From contig NZ_MJUZ01000052.1 in NCBI RefSeq assembly GCF_002237645.1, forward strand, positions 1 through 64,000: DNA of 64,000 nt. Direction: 5' to 3'. This stretch comes from Desulfovibrio sp. MES5. GTDB taxonomy: Bacteria > Desulfobacterota > Desulfovibrionia > Desulfovibrionales > Desulfovibrionaceae. The notes below the pieces were generated by a model. The model made no database searches and was not told the origin of the DNA. It saw only the letters and a list, made by a program, of their open reading frames with translations. A program made the position numbers and the translations under genes. Of this stretch, positions 43,537 through 52,404 are shown in pieces (the first letter of the stretch is position 1; each line of letters begins with the position of its first letter).

Positions 43537-46500
43537 TTATGCGGCCGTGCCGCCCGCCTCTGCCCTGGCAGTGCCGCCGCCTGTGCCAGCCCCTACTCCG
43601 CCAGTCTTCGCGTTCTTATGAAACCGTCCGCCCCAACGTTTGCCAAGGGCGCGCGAGAGCTTTTCCATATAGTAATAGTAAACGGGCGTAATGTAGAGCG
43701 TCACAATCTGCGAAAAACACAATCCCCCCACCACGGCCATGCCAAGGGGCCGCCGGGCCTCGGCCCCGGCGCCCACGCCGATGGCAATGGGCAGAGCGCC
43801 CATCAGCGCCGCCACCGTGGTCATCATGATGGGCCGAAAACGCACATGACAGCCCCGCGTGATGGCCTCCAACGGTTCCATGTCCGGATTATGGCGCTGC
43901 GCCTCAAGGGCGAAGTCCAGCATCATGATGGCGTTCTTCTTCACGATGCCAAGCAGCATGATCACGCCCACAAAGCCATAGAGGTTCAGGTCCATGCCGA
44001 ACAGCCAGAGCGTGCCCAGCGCGCCGAAGCCCGCCGAGGGCAGGCCGGAAAGAATGGTCAGCGGATGGATGAAGCTTTCGTACAAGATGCCCAGCACCAG
44101 ATAGATGACCACGATGGCCAGCACCAGCAGCCAGCCCATGCCCGTCAGCGAGCTTTGAAAAGCCTGGGCCGTGCCCTGGGATTCGGCGCTCACCGTGTCG
44201 GGCAGCAGCGGCTGGGCGGCGGCCTCGACTGCGGCGACCCCCTGCCCCAGCGACACGCCGGGGCGCAGATTGTACGAAATGGTCACCGAGGGGAACTGGC
44301 CGTTGTGGTTCACGGCAATGGGCCCCACGCCCGGCTCCATTTTGACCAGGGTGTCCAGAGGCACAAGATTGCCGTTGGCGGCGCGCACATAGAGGCGCGA
44401 CAGGGCCGAACTGTCCTGCTGAAATTTTTTCTGCAACTCCACAAAAACCGTGTAGTCGTTAGTGGGCGCGTAGATGGTGGATATTTCACGCGAGCCGTAG
44501 GCCGACTGAAGCGCCAGATCTATCTGATGCGGGCTGACGCCAAGAGCCGCCGCGCGGTTACGGTCAATGGAAACGCGCAGTTCGGGGTTTTTCAGCTGCA
44601 GATCGCTGTTCACGTCCTGTATTTGCGGCAGGGCGCGCAGGGCGTTTTCTATTTTCTGGGCGCTGTCATAGAGGTCCTCCATATCCGGGCCGGAAAGCGT
44701 GTACTGATACAGCGCCTTGGACGAACGCCCGCCCAGGTTGATGGCCGGGGGCACCCGCACAAATACCCGCATGGAGGGCGAGATATTGAGTTCGCGCCGC
44801 AACTGCTCCGCCACCTGCTCGATGCCGGGCCGCTGGTCGTGGGGCTTGAGGGGCATAAGCAAGATGCCGTTGTTCATGCTGGGGCTGCCGCCCACAATGC
44901 CCACAATGGAATTGTACATGGACAGGTTGGGGTTTTTCTCCAGCAAGGGGTCAAGGCTGCGCTGCGCGCTGACCATGCCCTCGTAGGATACGCCCTGCTC
45001 CGCCTCGGTGCTGGCCACAAGCATGCCCAGGTCTTCCACGGGCAGAAAGCCCTTGGGCATGGCCATGCCGATCCAGACCGTGAGCGCCAGCAGAACCAGC
45101 GAGGCCATCAGCGTTTTCAGGCGGTGGTGCAGCACAACGTCCAGAGAACGGGCATACAGAAGGTTCAGGCGGTCAAAACCGCGCTCAAGCCAGCCATACA
45201 GGCCCTGCCCCGCGCTGGGGCCAGCCTTGTGCACGCCGTGCGCCTTGAGAAAGTAGGCGCAGAGCATGGGCGTCAGCGTGAGCGACACCACGCCCGAAGC
45301 CAGAATGGCCGCGATGATGACCACGGCGAACTCCCTGAACAAACGCCCCACGATGCCGCCCATAAAGAGTACAGGGATAAAAACCGCAGCCAGGGAAACC
45401 GTCATGGACACGATGGTAAAGCCGATTTCCGCCGAGCCGTCGTAGGCCGCAGTGAGCGGGTCCTTGCCCATCTCCTGGTGGCGCACGATGTTTTCCAGCA
45501 TGACGATGGCGTCGTCCACCACAAAGCCCACGGCCAGGGTAAGCGCCATGAGCGAGAGGTTGTCCAGGCTGTAGCCAAGTACCGCCATGACCGCAAAGGT
45601 GGATATGACCGACATGGGCAGGGCGAGGCTGGGAATAACCGTGGCGGGCAGGTTGCGCAGAAAAACAAAGATCACGAGCACAACCAGAAAAACGGTGAGC
45701 ACCAGCGTAAACTTAACATCCGCCACGGAGTGACGGATGGATTCTGAACGGTCGTAAAAAATTTCCAGCGATACGGACGGCGGCAGCTGGCGCTCAAGGC
45801 CCGGCATCAACGCGCGGATGGCTTCCACCACCTGCACGGTATTGGTGCCTGGCTGGCGTTCCACGGCCAGGGTAATGCCCGGCGCGCCGCCGTTGCCCCA
45901 GGTGATCTGCTTGTCCTGCTTGACGCTGTCCACCACCTGCCCGATATCGCTCAGCCGTACGGGCGCGCCGTTGCGATAGGCCACCACCGTATCCTGAAAG
46001 GCGCGGGCGTTGAGCAGCTGCCCGGAGGACTTGATGGCGCTGGCTCTCTGCTCGCCCTCCAGCGCGCCCGTGGGCAGCATGCTGTTGGCGGCGGCCACGG
46101 CGTCGGCTACTTCGTCAATGCCAAGCCCGCGCGAGGCCATCTCGTCCGGGTCAAGCTGCACGCGCACGGCGTACTTTTTCTGCCCGTACACCACCACCTG
46201 GGCCACGCCCTCCACCATTGAGAGCCTTTGCCCTATGAGCGTGTCGGCATATTCGTTGAGGGCGTACAGGGGCAGGGTTGAAGACGAAACCCGCAGGTAC
46301 AGTATGGGCATGTCTGCCGGGTTGACCTTGCGAAAGCTGGGCGGCGTGGTCATGCTGGCGGGCATGCGCCGCTGGGCGAGACCGATGGCCGACTGCACGT
46401 CCAGAGCCGCCGCGTCGATATTGCGGTCAAGGGCAAACTGTATGGTGACGCGGGTTCGGCCCGTGGAGTTGACCGAAGAAATGGAATCAATGCCCGCAAT

Positions 46501-46719
46501 GGTGAAGAATTCCTTTTCCAGCGGAGTGGCCACGGACGCCGCCATGGTTTCCGGGTCAGCTCCTGCCAGGTCTGCCATGACCTGAATGGTGGGAAAATCC
46601 ACATTGGGCAGATGGTTGACGGGCAAGTTTTTGTAGCCCGTCATGCCGAAAAATAGCATGCCGAGCATAAGCAGCACCGTGGCTACGGGGCGGCGGATGA
46701 ATATGGCGGCGATATTCAT
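43537..46719 (-). CDS. RND multidrug efflux pump, inner-membrane subunit
   Basis: The 1060-residue protein is an AcrB/MdtB-type RND permease with the start MNIAAIFIRRPVATVLLMLG, motif GVAQVVVYGQKKYAVRVQLD, VGFVVDDAIVMLENIVRH (proton-relay Asp pair in helix 4), the second-half NNGILLMPLKPHDQRPG and FRPIMMTTVAALMGALPIAI. Twelve membrane helices and two large periplasmic loops are evident. The closest feel is the MdtB/MdtC group, but no membrane-fusion partner gene lies next to it, so that subunit must be elsewhere. The C-terminus is Gly/Ala-rich. It follows tauE by 13 nt and is the last gene of the trmL-cobD-tauE group. Confidence 0.9.
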   Translation of the reverse strand: MNIAAIFIRRPVATVLLMLGMLFFGMTGYKNLPVNHLPNVDFPTIQVMADLAGADPETMAASVATPLEKEFFTIAGIDSISSVNSTGRTRVTIQFALDRNIDAAALDVQSAIGLAQRRMPASMTTPPSFRKVNPADMPILYLRVSSSTLPLYALNEYADTLIGQRLSMVEGVAQVVVYGQKKYAVRVQLDPDEMASRGLGIDEVADAVAAANSMLPTGALEGEQRASAIKSSGQLLNARAFQDTVVAYRNGAPVRLSDIGQVVDSVKQDKQITWGNGGAPGITLAVERQPGTNTVQVVEAIRALMPGLERQLPPSVSLEIFYDRSESIRHSVADVKFTLVLTVFLVVLVIFVFLRNLPATVIPSLALPMSVISTFAVMAVLGYSLDNLSLMALTLAVGFVVDDAIVMLENIVRHQEMGKDPLTAAYDGSAEIGFTIVSMTVSLAAVFIPVLFMGGIVGRLFREFAVVIIAAILASGVVSLTLTPMLCAYFLKAHGVHKAGPSAGQGLYGWLERGFDRLNLLYARSLDVVLHHRLKTLMASLVLLALTVWIGMAMPKGFLPVEDLGMLVASTEAEQGVSYEGMVSAQRSLDPLLEKNPNLSMYNSIVGIVGGSPSMNNGILLMPLKPHDQRPGIEQVAEQLRRELNISPSMRVFVRVPPAINLGGRSSKALYQYTLSGPDMEDLYDSAQKIENALRALPQIQDVNSDLQLKNPELRVSIDRNRAAALGVSPHQIDLALQSAYGSREISTIYAPTNDYTVFVELQKKFQQDSSALSRLYVRAANGNLVPLDTLVKMEPGVGPIAVNHNGQFPSVTISYNLRPGVSLGQGVAAVEAAAQPLLPDTVSAESQGTAQAFQSSLTGMGWLLVLAIVVIYLVLGILYESFIHPLTILSGLPSAGFGALGTLWLFGMDLNLYGFVGVIMLLGIVKKNAIMMLDFALEAQRHNPDMEPLEAITRGCHVRFRPIMMTTVAALMGALPIAIGVGAGAEARRPLGMAVVGGLCFSQIVTLYITPVYYYYMEKLSRALGKRWGGRFHKNAKTGGVGAGTGGGTARAEAGGTAA

Positions 46720-46732
46720 AATTTTTCCTACG

Positions 46733-47470
46733 TCAACTGAGCAGCAGGCGCAAGAGCAAAAACAGCCCGAGCCCGCAGCACAGGCCGCCAATGAGCTTGC
46801 GCAGCACCTCTGTGGGGATGCGCCTGGTCACGGCTATCCCCGCGAAGAGTCCCACGAGGGCCATAAGGCAGATATACGGCAGTATGGCAAAATCCACATG
46901 GCCGTCGGTCACGTTGCCAATGGTGCCGAAAAGGGCCGTAGTCACCTGGTAGGGCATGGCAAGCCCCACTGCCGTCATGGGTGAAACCCCGGCTATGATC
47001 ATCCAGGGGATGGACACCACGGGGCCGCCAGCGCCGGTCAGGCCAGCCAGCAGGGCCGTTATGGCCCCGATGCAGAAAAAGCCCTTGCCGCTCTGCCAGA
47101 ACACGCTGCCGCTTCCCGGCTTTGGGGGACGCAGGGCGCACAGTCCGGCAAACATGATGATGCAGGCCAACATGGCCACCAGAGGCCCGGCGGGCAGCAT
47201 GGCGTTGAGCAGGGCTCCGGGCCATGCGGCCAGACTGCCCGCCATATAGGGCAGGGCCTTGTACCAGTCGATATGCCCCAGGCGGCGGTACATGACCGTA
47301 CCCACCACGCCTACGGGCAAAAATGACGCCAGGGCCGTGCCCATGGCCATGTGGGTTTCCTGCCCGCTGAACAGGATAAGAGCAGGCGGAATAAGTATGC
47401 CCCCGACCCCGGTTATGCCCACCAGAAAACCCACCAACAACGACACCAAATACAGAACGATTGTAAGCAT
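46733..47470 (-). CDS. TauE/SafE family (DUF81) anion exporter
   Basis: The 245-residue protein has seven or eight helices. The duplicated TauE motif GVGGILIPPAL and GAGGPVVSIPWM appears in each half. Members export sulfite, sulfoacetate or related anions; in a sulfate reducer sulfite export is plausible but unproven. ATG 47470 has GAGG upstream. It begins 10 nt after cobD and ends 13 nt before the RND gene, so it is cotranscribed. Confidence 0.85.
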   Translation of the reverse strand: MLTIVLYLVSLLVGFLVGITGVGGILIPPALILFSGQETHMAMGTALASFLPVGVVGTVMYRRLGHIDWYKALPYMAGSLAAWPGALLNAMLPAGPLVAMLACIIMFAGLCALRPPKPGSGSVFWQSGKGFFCIGAITALLAGLTGAGGPVVSIPWMIIAGVSPMTAVGLAMPYQVTTALFGTIGNVTDGHVDFAILPYICLMALVGLFAGIAVTRRIPTEVLRKLIGGLCCGLGLFLLLRLLLS

Positions 47471-47480
47471 GAACAGAGCC

Positions 47481-48818
47481 TCAGAAAATAAGAAGGCACA
47501 CAAGGGTCAGGGCCCACAGAACCAGACCGCCATAAAGAGCACTTTGCCGCAAGAGATCGCACAAGGCCAGCAGGCGTGGGGCGTCCCACACGGCGTAAGA
47601 CGCGCCGGGCTGCTCCCCATCCGGAGGCGGCCCGAGCCACGGCTTGTCGACCAGTTCACCAAAATAGACTGAAGGCCCGGCCATACGCGCCCCGCACAAC
47701 CATGCGCAGGCCGTCATGGGCCAACCCGAATTGGGGCTGGGCATGCCCGAAGCCTGACGGGCCACCACGGCCAGGCCAGGCCAGTGACCGGACCAACGGC
47801 CGGGGCAGTATCTGGCCCAGGACGTGACCAAACATGCGGCCCTGCATGAGGACAGGCATGAGGACAGGCGCGCTCGCGCCCGTACCAGAACAACCGCGCA
47901 CGGTGCGGCGGCGCTTTTTTGCGGCTGCCCGGCGCTGCGGCCCGTGCCGCTTGCTCCCTCACGCGCCGCGCCACCCCTTATGTCGGTCGGCTTGCCATCA
48001 CGGCCACTTTCACGGGCACCATCTGGGCCACCCGCAGGGGCACCATCGCGGGCACCCGCAGGGCATGCCGCCTCAAGCCTTTGCCGCAGCAAAAAAAGAG
48101 CGTGAACCAGCGCCGCGCTCAGGGCAGCCAGACGCGCGGGAACAAAGGCCAGCCCATCGTCGGCCCGCGCCCCGGCCCAGCCGAGCCAGCGCCACTTTTC
48201 CGTCACATAGCCCCACATGGAATCCGTGGTGCTCACGGCCTTGTAACACCAGAGCGCCACAGGCCCGCCTGCCAGCAGCCAGAAAAACGGCGCGGTAAAG
48301 GCATCCGTAAGATTTTCAGAAAGCGTGTCGGCCAGCGTTTTGCGCATGAGCGGGCGATCCATGGCGCTGGTGTCCCTGCTCACCAGCCATGAAAGCGCTT
48401 GGCGGGCCTCGGCTTCAGAAGCCCTCTCCACCCTTTCCAGCACACGTTCCCCCGTTTGCAGCAGACTGCCCATGGCAAGCCCGGCCCAGGCCAGATAGAC
48501 GGCAGCCAGCAGGCCCGCTATGGGCAAAGACACAGCCGCCCAGACGGCAAATCCCGTGCAGGCGACCAGCGCCAGCAGGGCCAGCGCTCCGGCCAGTCTG
48601 CCCCGGCCACGTTCGTGCCCGGCCCCTTGCGCCAGCATAAAGCGCCGCGCGGGGCGCTCCAGCCAGTCGAGCGCTTTGCCCACAAGGCAGACAGGATGCC
48701 GCCAGGGCAGGGCGGGATCGCCGAGCCATAAATCCAGAACAAGGGCCACAGGGGCCAGCCACCAGCACTCCCACACGGACCAGGGGAAAACAAGGGCCAG
48801 CCCGTGGGGCAGGCTCAC
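47481..48818 (-). CDS. cobD: Adenosylcobinamide-phosphate synthase CobD/CbiB (GTG start, with insert)
   Basis: The 445-residue membrane enzyme attaches aminopropanol (phosphate) to cobyric acid. CobD hallmarks are LVLDLWLGDPALPWRHPVCL, LVSRDTSAMDRPLMRKTLAD, TLSENLTDAFTAPFFWLLAG and YKAVSTTDSMWGY, then SPNSGWPMTACAWL with GPSVYFGE near the C-terminus. The middle, about residues 245-345, is an Ala/Gly/Arg/Cys-rich stretch not found in normal family members (~320 aa). It starts with GTG 48818, overlapping the trmL stop by four bases (GTGA), which implies translational coupling. Confidence 0.9.
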   Translation of the reverse strand: MSLPHGLALVFPWSVWECWWLAPVALVLDLWLGDPALPWRHPVCLVGKALDWLERPARRFMLAQGAGHERGRGRLAGALALLALVACTGFAVWAAVSLPIAGLLAAVYLAWAGLAMGSLLQTGERVLERVERASEAEARQALSWLVSRDTSAMDRPLMRKTLADTLSENLTDAFTAPFFWLLAGGPVALWCYKAVSTTDSMWGYVTEKWRWLGWAGARADDGLAFVPARLAALSAALVHALFLLRQRLEAACPAGARDGAPAGGPDGARESGRDGKPTDIRGGAAREGASGTGRSAGQPQKSAAAPCAVVLVRARARLSSCLSSCRAACLVTSWARYCPGRWSGHWPGLAVVARQASGMPSPNSGWPMTACAWLCGARMAGPSVYFGELVDKPWLGPPPDGEQPGASYAVWDAPRLLALCDLLRQSALYGGLVLWALTLVCLLIF

Positions 48819-49297
48819 GTCCAGTTCTCCATAAGGTTCGCGCGGGCCAGAGCCGCATACAGCACAATGCCCGCAGATGTGGACAGGTTGATGCTGCGCA
48901 CGCGCCCTTCCAGCATGGGAATGCGCACGCGGTATGGCGAAAGGGCCAGAATGTCCTGCGGCAGCCCGCGTGTTTCAGGCCCGAAAACCAAAAAATCGTC
49001 AGGCTCGAAGGCAAAATGGTGCACAGCCGCGCTCTTTTCAGAAGCCTTGGCCGAGGTGAACACCAGCCGCCCGCCCGCGCCGCCTGCGCCGGATTTTTCC
49101 GCAAAGGTCCGCCAGTCGGGCCAGACGTTCAGGCGCACATTGGGCCAGTAGTCCAGCCCCGCGCGTTTGAGGTAGCGGTCTTCAAGCTTGAACCCCAGGG
49201 GTTCAATCAGGTTGAGCGTCACGCCGGTGGCGGCGCAGAGCCGGGCGACATTTCCCGTGTTGGGGGGAATTTCCGGCTCATAAAGAACTATCTGCAT
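48815..49297 (-). CDS. trmL: tRNA (cytidine/uridine-2'-O-)-methyltransferase TrmL
   Basis: The 160-residue SPOUT methyltransferase modifies the wobble ribose of leucine tRNAs in E. coli. It starts MQIVLYEPEIPPNTGNVARL and has LVFGPETRGLP and IPMLEGRVRSINLSTSAGIV, forming the SAM-binding knot. ATG 49297 gives the standard length; its ribosome binding site is weak. First gene of the trmL-cobD-tauE-RND unit, coupled to cobD by a GTGA overlap. Confidence 0.93.
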   Translation of the reverse strand: MQIVLYEPEIPPNTGNVARLCAATGVTLNLIEPLGFKLEDRYLKRAGLDYWPNVRLNVWPDWRTFAEKSGAGGAGGRLVFTSAKASEKSAAVHHFAFEPDDFLVFGPETRGLPQDILALSPYRVRIPMLEGRVRSINLSTSAGIVLYAALARANLMENWT

Positions 49298-49532
49298 GAC
49301 ATTGGCACTCGCACGCCCGGCGGGCATGGCCCCGGGCAAATTTCTTTGGAGCGCGATAGTATGGCGTATATGGATGCTTTTCAAGGGGCGGTTGGCGGGG
49401 CTCCGTCAGTGCCCGACATGCCCGGCCCTGCGGGGGCGGTTAGGCCTGCCGCAGGATTACGCCGTCGTTGCCATGCCGCAGCGTCTCCACTCCCAATCAA
49501 ACATTCGTCGTACCATACTAAAATACCATAAA

Positions 49533-49575
49533 AGTTTTAGGGGGTGGGGCCGTGGGGGAGGAGACCTTTTTTAAA
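49533..49575. repeat. G-rich palindromic repeat, copy 6 (half element)
   Basis: AGTTTTAGGGGGTGGGGCCG and TGGGGGAGGAGACC are intact but the second arm has decayed to TTTTAAAAGTATTT, where the MITE-like copy g begins. Possibly disrupted by it. Confidence 0.75.
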
Positions 49576-49576
49576 A

Positions 49577-49841
49577 GTATTTAACCTTTGAATAACGTTA
49601 AATGCTTTAACGCTGCACGAGAGCGCAGCGCGCCACAACGTGGCGTGGATTCTGCCGAGCTTTAGCCGTTGCGACGAAGGAAGCTACGGACAAAGACAGC
49701 AATTGGTTAATTGAACGGAAAGTCTACGATGGCCATCGCTATCCGTAAGCGGTAAAGACTCGCTAACGGCTACCGCAAATCGCATTTTCGGCAGAATGAC
49801 ACCTTTGAAATGTGAAACATTTCAAAGGTAATCTGGTCTAA
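49577..49841. repeat. MITE-like repeat, copy g, with a single 82-bp unit
   Basis: TTTAACCTTTGAATAACG on the left, GAGCGCAGCGCGCCACAACG, then one inverted 82-bp unit (TTTAGCCGTTGCGACGAAGG ... GTCTACGATGGCC) and TGAAACATTTCAAAGGTAAT at the right end. The flanks of the unit match copy f in reverse complement. Confidence 0.85.
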
Positions 49842-49882
49842 AGAGGGTTCCTCCCCCACAAAGCGTTTCAAATTTCAAAGTC

Positions 49883-49927
49883 CGACGCAGAAATAACTGG
49901 AAAGGCCCTCGTGACGGCACTGTCTAG
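49883..49927. repeat. 45-bp repeat shared with 24737-24781, forming a gene end
   Basis: CGACGCAGAAATAACTGGAA ... CACTGTCTAG. The final CTA is the stop codon (minus strand TAG) of the hydantoinase-like gene. Confidence 0.75.
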
Positions 49928-52026
49928 CCCGATACCAGCCCCGCCAGACCGGGCACAGCCTGACACACGACGCGCATGTCCCTGCTGCCGAAGCCGTTGT
50001 CGTCCAGCGTGGCGAAGCTCTCGGCCTCGGTGATTTCCACGGCGGCCCCTTCCGCCCCTGCCTGCTCCAGCCTTTGGAGCAAAAGCTCCCTGGCCCGCTC
50101 GCCAAGGGCGTCAAGGCTGCATCCCTTACGGACTCTTTCCGTCAGATCCAGCGCCGGGGCCCGCAAAAGGCCGGAACCCGTGTCGGCGTAAACTTCCACG
50201 GCGTCGGTGGGCAGGGTCAGGGCCGCGCCCACGGCATTGGCCACAGCCGTATGGGGCGGGCAGTCCACGGGCATGCCCAGAGCCGCGGGCAGATGCGGCC
50301 CCATGCAGGCCGCCGGGCCGCCCACCAGCCAGGCGCGAACAGGTCGCGCCTCCTCCAAGGCCCGCAGACCCGCTAGCGTATAAATGGGCCGGGCGTTCAC
50401 GGCCTCCGCCAGTGCATCGGCGGCGCGGCGGATCTGATCCAGGGCGTTGTCCACAGCCTTGCGGGCCAGAACGCAGGGCTCGAGGCCGCACTGCCGCGCC
50501 AGCGCCTCCATGCCGGACAGGGAGGCCCCCACGTTTCCGGCCAGCGTGCCAGCCAGTTCGTCAGCCATATTTCCAGCCATACCTGGGGACATATCCGTGG
50601 CCAGTTCGCCAGCCGCTTTACCAGCCACTTTGCCAGCCAGTTCGTCAGTCCGCCCGTCATGTAGTTCTTGCGCCAGAGAGCTGGTCTGGGCATCCCCCAT
50701 AACCGCGCCTGTTCCGAGTCCTGACGCATGCGGGGCGCTGTGCAGTGTATTGAGCGCGTCCAGCAGGGTCGGACTCGTGCCGCCAAAAGCCATGGCTGGC
50801 CCCTGACGCAGCGGCCCCACCCGTACCGAGGCTGCAGCTCCGTGACCGTCCACAGACACAAGGGAGTCGCCGCCCACGCCGATGGAAACCGAGGCAAGGG
50901 CGCGCACCAGAGTTCGCCGTCCCTGAAGGATCATGCCCTCCCTGTCCACCACGGGAGATCCGTCCACCGCCAGGGCCATGTCCGTAGTGGTGCCGCCTAT
51001 GTCCAGCAGCAGAGCGCAGCCTTCACGGGCGGCCGGGCACAGGGCCAGCACGCCCATAACGCTGGCGGCCGGGCCGGAAAGAACCGACTGCACGGGCTCA
51101 CGCCGTGAAAGGCTCAGGGGCACCGCCCCGCCGTCAGCCTTGAGCAGACGCACGGCGGCGCGCACTCCGGACTCTGCCAGCGCGCTTTCCACAGCGTCCA
51201 GAAAGTTGGAGTGCAGACGCTGCACGGCGGCATTGAAATAGGCCGTGGCGATGCGGCGGGGAAAATTGAGCCGCCCAGAAAGCTTGTGCCCCAGGGTGAC
51301 GGAAAAAGACGCGCCAGGCGTTACATCTGGCGCTTCAGTTAGTGCGTCGTTTGACGCGACATTGGGGCTGTTTGTGGCGGACGCGGCGCTCTCGCGGCTC
51401 AGGGCCTGCGCCATCCTCTGCTCATGCGCCGGATTGCGCGGCGAGAATTTGCCCACGCAGGCCACGGCGGTGACGCCCTCTGCGCTCCAGCGGGCAGCCT
51501 GCGCCTCAAGGCCGCTGACATCGAGCGGGCTGACTTCCGTGCCCCTGTGATCGAGCCCGCCGGGAACAACATATACATGCCGCCCCAGGGCAAAACGCCG
51601 GGGATCAAGCCCCGGCCCGGCGGAAAGGGCAAGGGCCACAACATCGGCCTTGTCCTGCACAAGCGCGTTGACCGCCAGCGTGGCCCCAAGGGTGACGCGG
51701 CTGACGCAGCCCAAAAGGCTCGCCCCCCCAAGGGCGCGGGCGGCGGCATCGTCATCCAGGGCACGGGCCAGGGCGTGCAGCACCTCGCGCACCGAAGCGG
51801 GCAAATCATCATGCTTGGTGCGCGTTTTGGCCGCAGCCAGCAGGCGCACGCGCGGCAGCCTAGCCGTTGGGTCAGCCTTTGCCTGCGACGAAGGCGAAGC
51901 CGCGTGGTCTTCAGATGCGTCCGGGCATTGCACAAGAAGAACCGCGTCGGTATGGGTTCCTCCGGCATCTATGCCCAGCAAAAAAACCTGCCCTGCGGGC
52001 GCGTTTGCGCCATACTTCTGATTCAT
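49924..52026 (-). CDS. Hydantoinase/oxoprolinase-family protein (HyuA-like)
   Basis: The 700-residue ATP-grasp-like (actin-fold) protein has LGIDAGGTHTDAVLL at its start, VTLGATLAVNALVQ, QSVLSGPAASVMGVLALC, LLLDIGGTTTDMALAVDG and CPPHTAVANAVGAAL, in the order seen in N-methylhydantoinase A and related oxoprolinases. No HyuB gene is adjacent. A repetitive Ala/Gly/Leu stretch (ELAGKVAGKAAGELA) near residues 470-530 is unusual. AAGGAAT precedes ATG 52026. Its 3' end overlaps the 45-bp repeat and its 5' side abuts a MITE-like repeat. The substrate is unknown. Confidence 0.85.
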   Translation of the reverse strand: MNQKYGANAPAGQVFLLGIDAGGTHTDAVLLVQCPDASEDHAASPSSQAKADPTARLPRVRLLAAAKTRTKHDDLPASVREVLHALARALDDDAAARALGGASLLGCVSRVTLGATLAVNALVQDKADVVALALSAGPGLDPRRFALGRHVYVVPGGLDHRGTEVSPLDVSGLEAQAARWSAEGVTAVACVGKFSPRNPAHEQRMAQALSRESAASATNSPNVASNDALTEAPDVTPGASFSVTLGHKLSGRLNFPRRIATAYFNAAVQRLHSNFLDAVESALAESGVRAAVRLLKADGGAVPLSLSRREPVQSVLSGPAASVMGVLALCPAAREGCALLLDIGGTTTDMALAVDGSPVVDREGMILQGRRTLVRALASVSIGVGGDSLVSVDGHGAAASVRVGPLRQGPAMAFGGTSPTLLDALNTLHSAPHASGLGTGAVMGDAQTSSLAQELHDGRTDELAGKVAGKAAGELATDMSPGMAGNMADELAGTLAGNVGASLSGMEALARQCGLEPCVLARKAVDNALDQIRRAADALAEAVNARPIYTLAGLRALEEARPVRAWLVGGPAACMGPHLPAALGMPVDCPPHTAVANAVGAALTLPTDAVEVYADTGSGLLRAPALDLTERVRKGCSLDALGERARELLLQRLEQAGAEGAAVEITEAESFATLDDNGFGSRDMRVVCQAVPGLAGLVSG

Positions 52027-52040
52027 GTCGTGTCATTCCT

Positions 52041-52192
52041 TTAGAGCATTTTCGCATTGAGAATATCCATTCTCAATGCTTCCAAGACACCCGCTACGGC
52101 GCTTAACCGCGCAAATAAATAGCGTTTGCGCCTCTGCGGCGGGCGTCTGCTCGCGCAGCCGCTAGGGCAATTTCAAAGTGAAATTGCCCTAA
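52041..52192. repeat. MITE-like repeat, copy h
   Basis: TTAGAGCATTTTCGCATTGA on the left, the palindrome AGGGCAATTTCAAAGTGAAATTGCCCT at the right end (52164-52190). The interior is diverged. It starts 14 nt upstream of the HyuA-like gene's start. Confidence 0.7.
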
Positions 52193-52404
52193 CGCCAAAA
52201 GGCCGGGGCCAGCATACGGCATGCCTTGTCGCAGGGCCAGAGCTTTCGCCAGCGGCCCCGCGCTGGCTGTTTTGAAACCTGTGCCACCCTGGCCTACTGC
52301 TTGCCATACGCGACGCTTTACAGTAAATTTTTGCTCTTGCGGCCTCAGGCAGCCACGTGCGCCGCCAATGGGACCGCCCTACAAAGAGGCTTGCGGAGGA
52401 CAGC

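Noticed and set aside
43468-45747. 759-residue plus-strand ORF opposite the RND gene
   Set aside because: Antisense shadow; the composition is His/Gln/Arg-rich and the RND frame has all expected motifs.
47471-49300. Cobalamin riboswitch near cobD
   Set aside because: cobD overlaps trmL, leaving no leader, and no cobalamin-box sequence is seen upstream of trmL.
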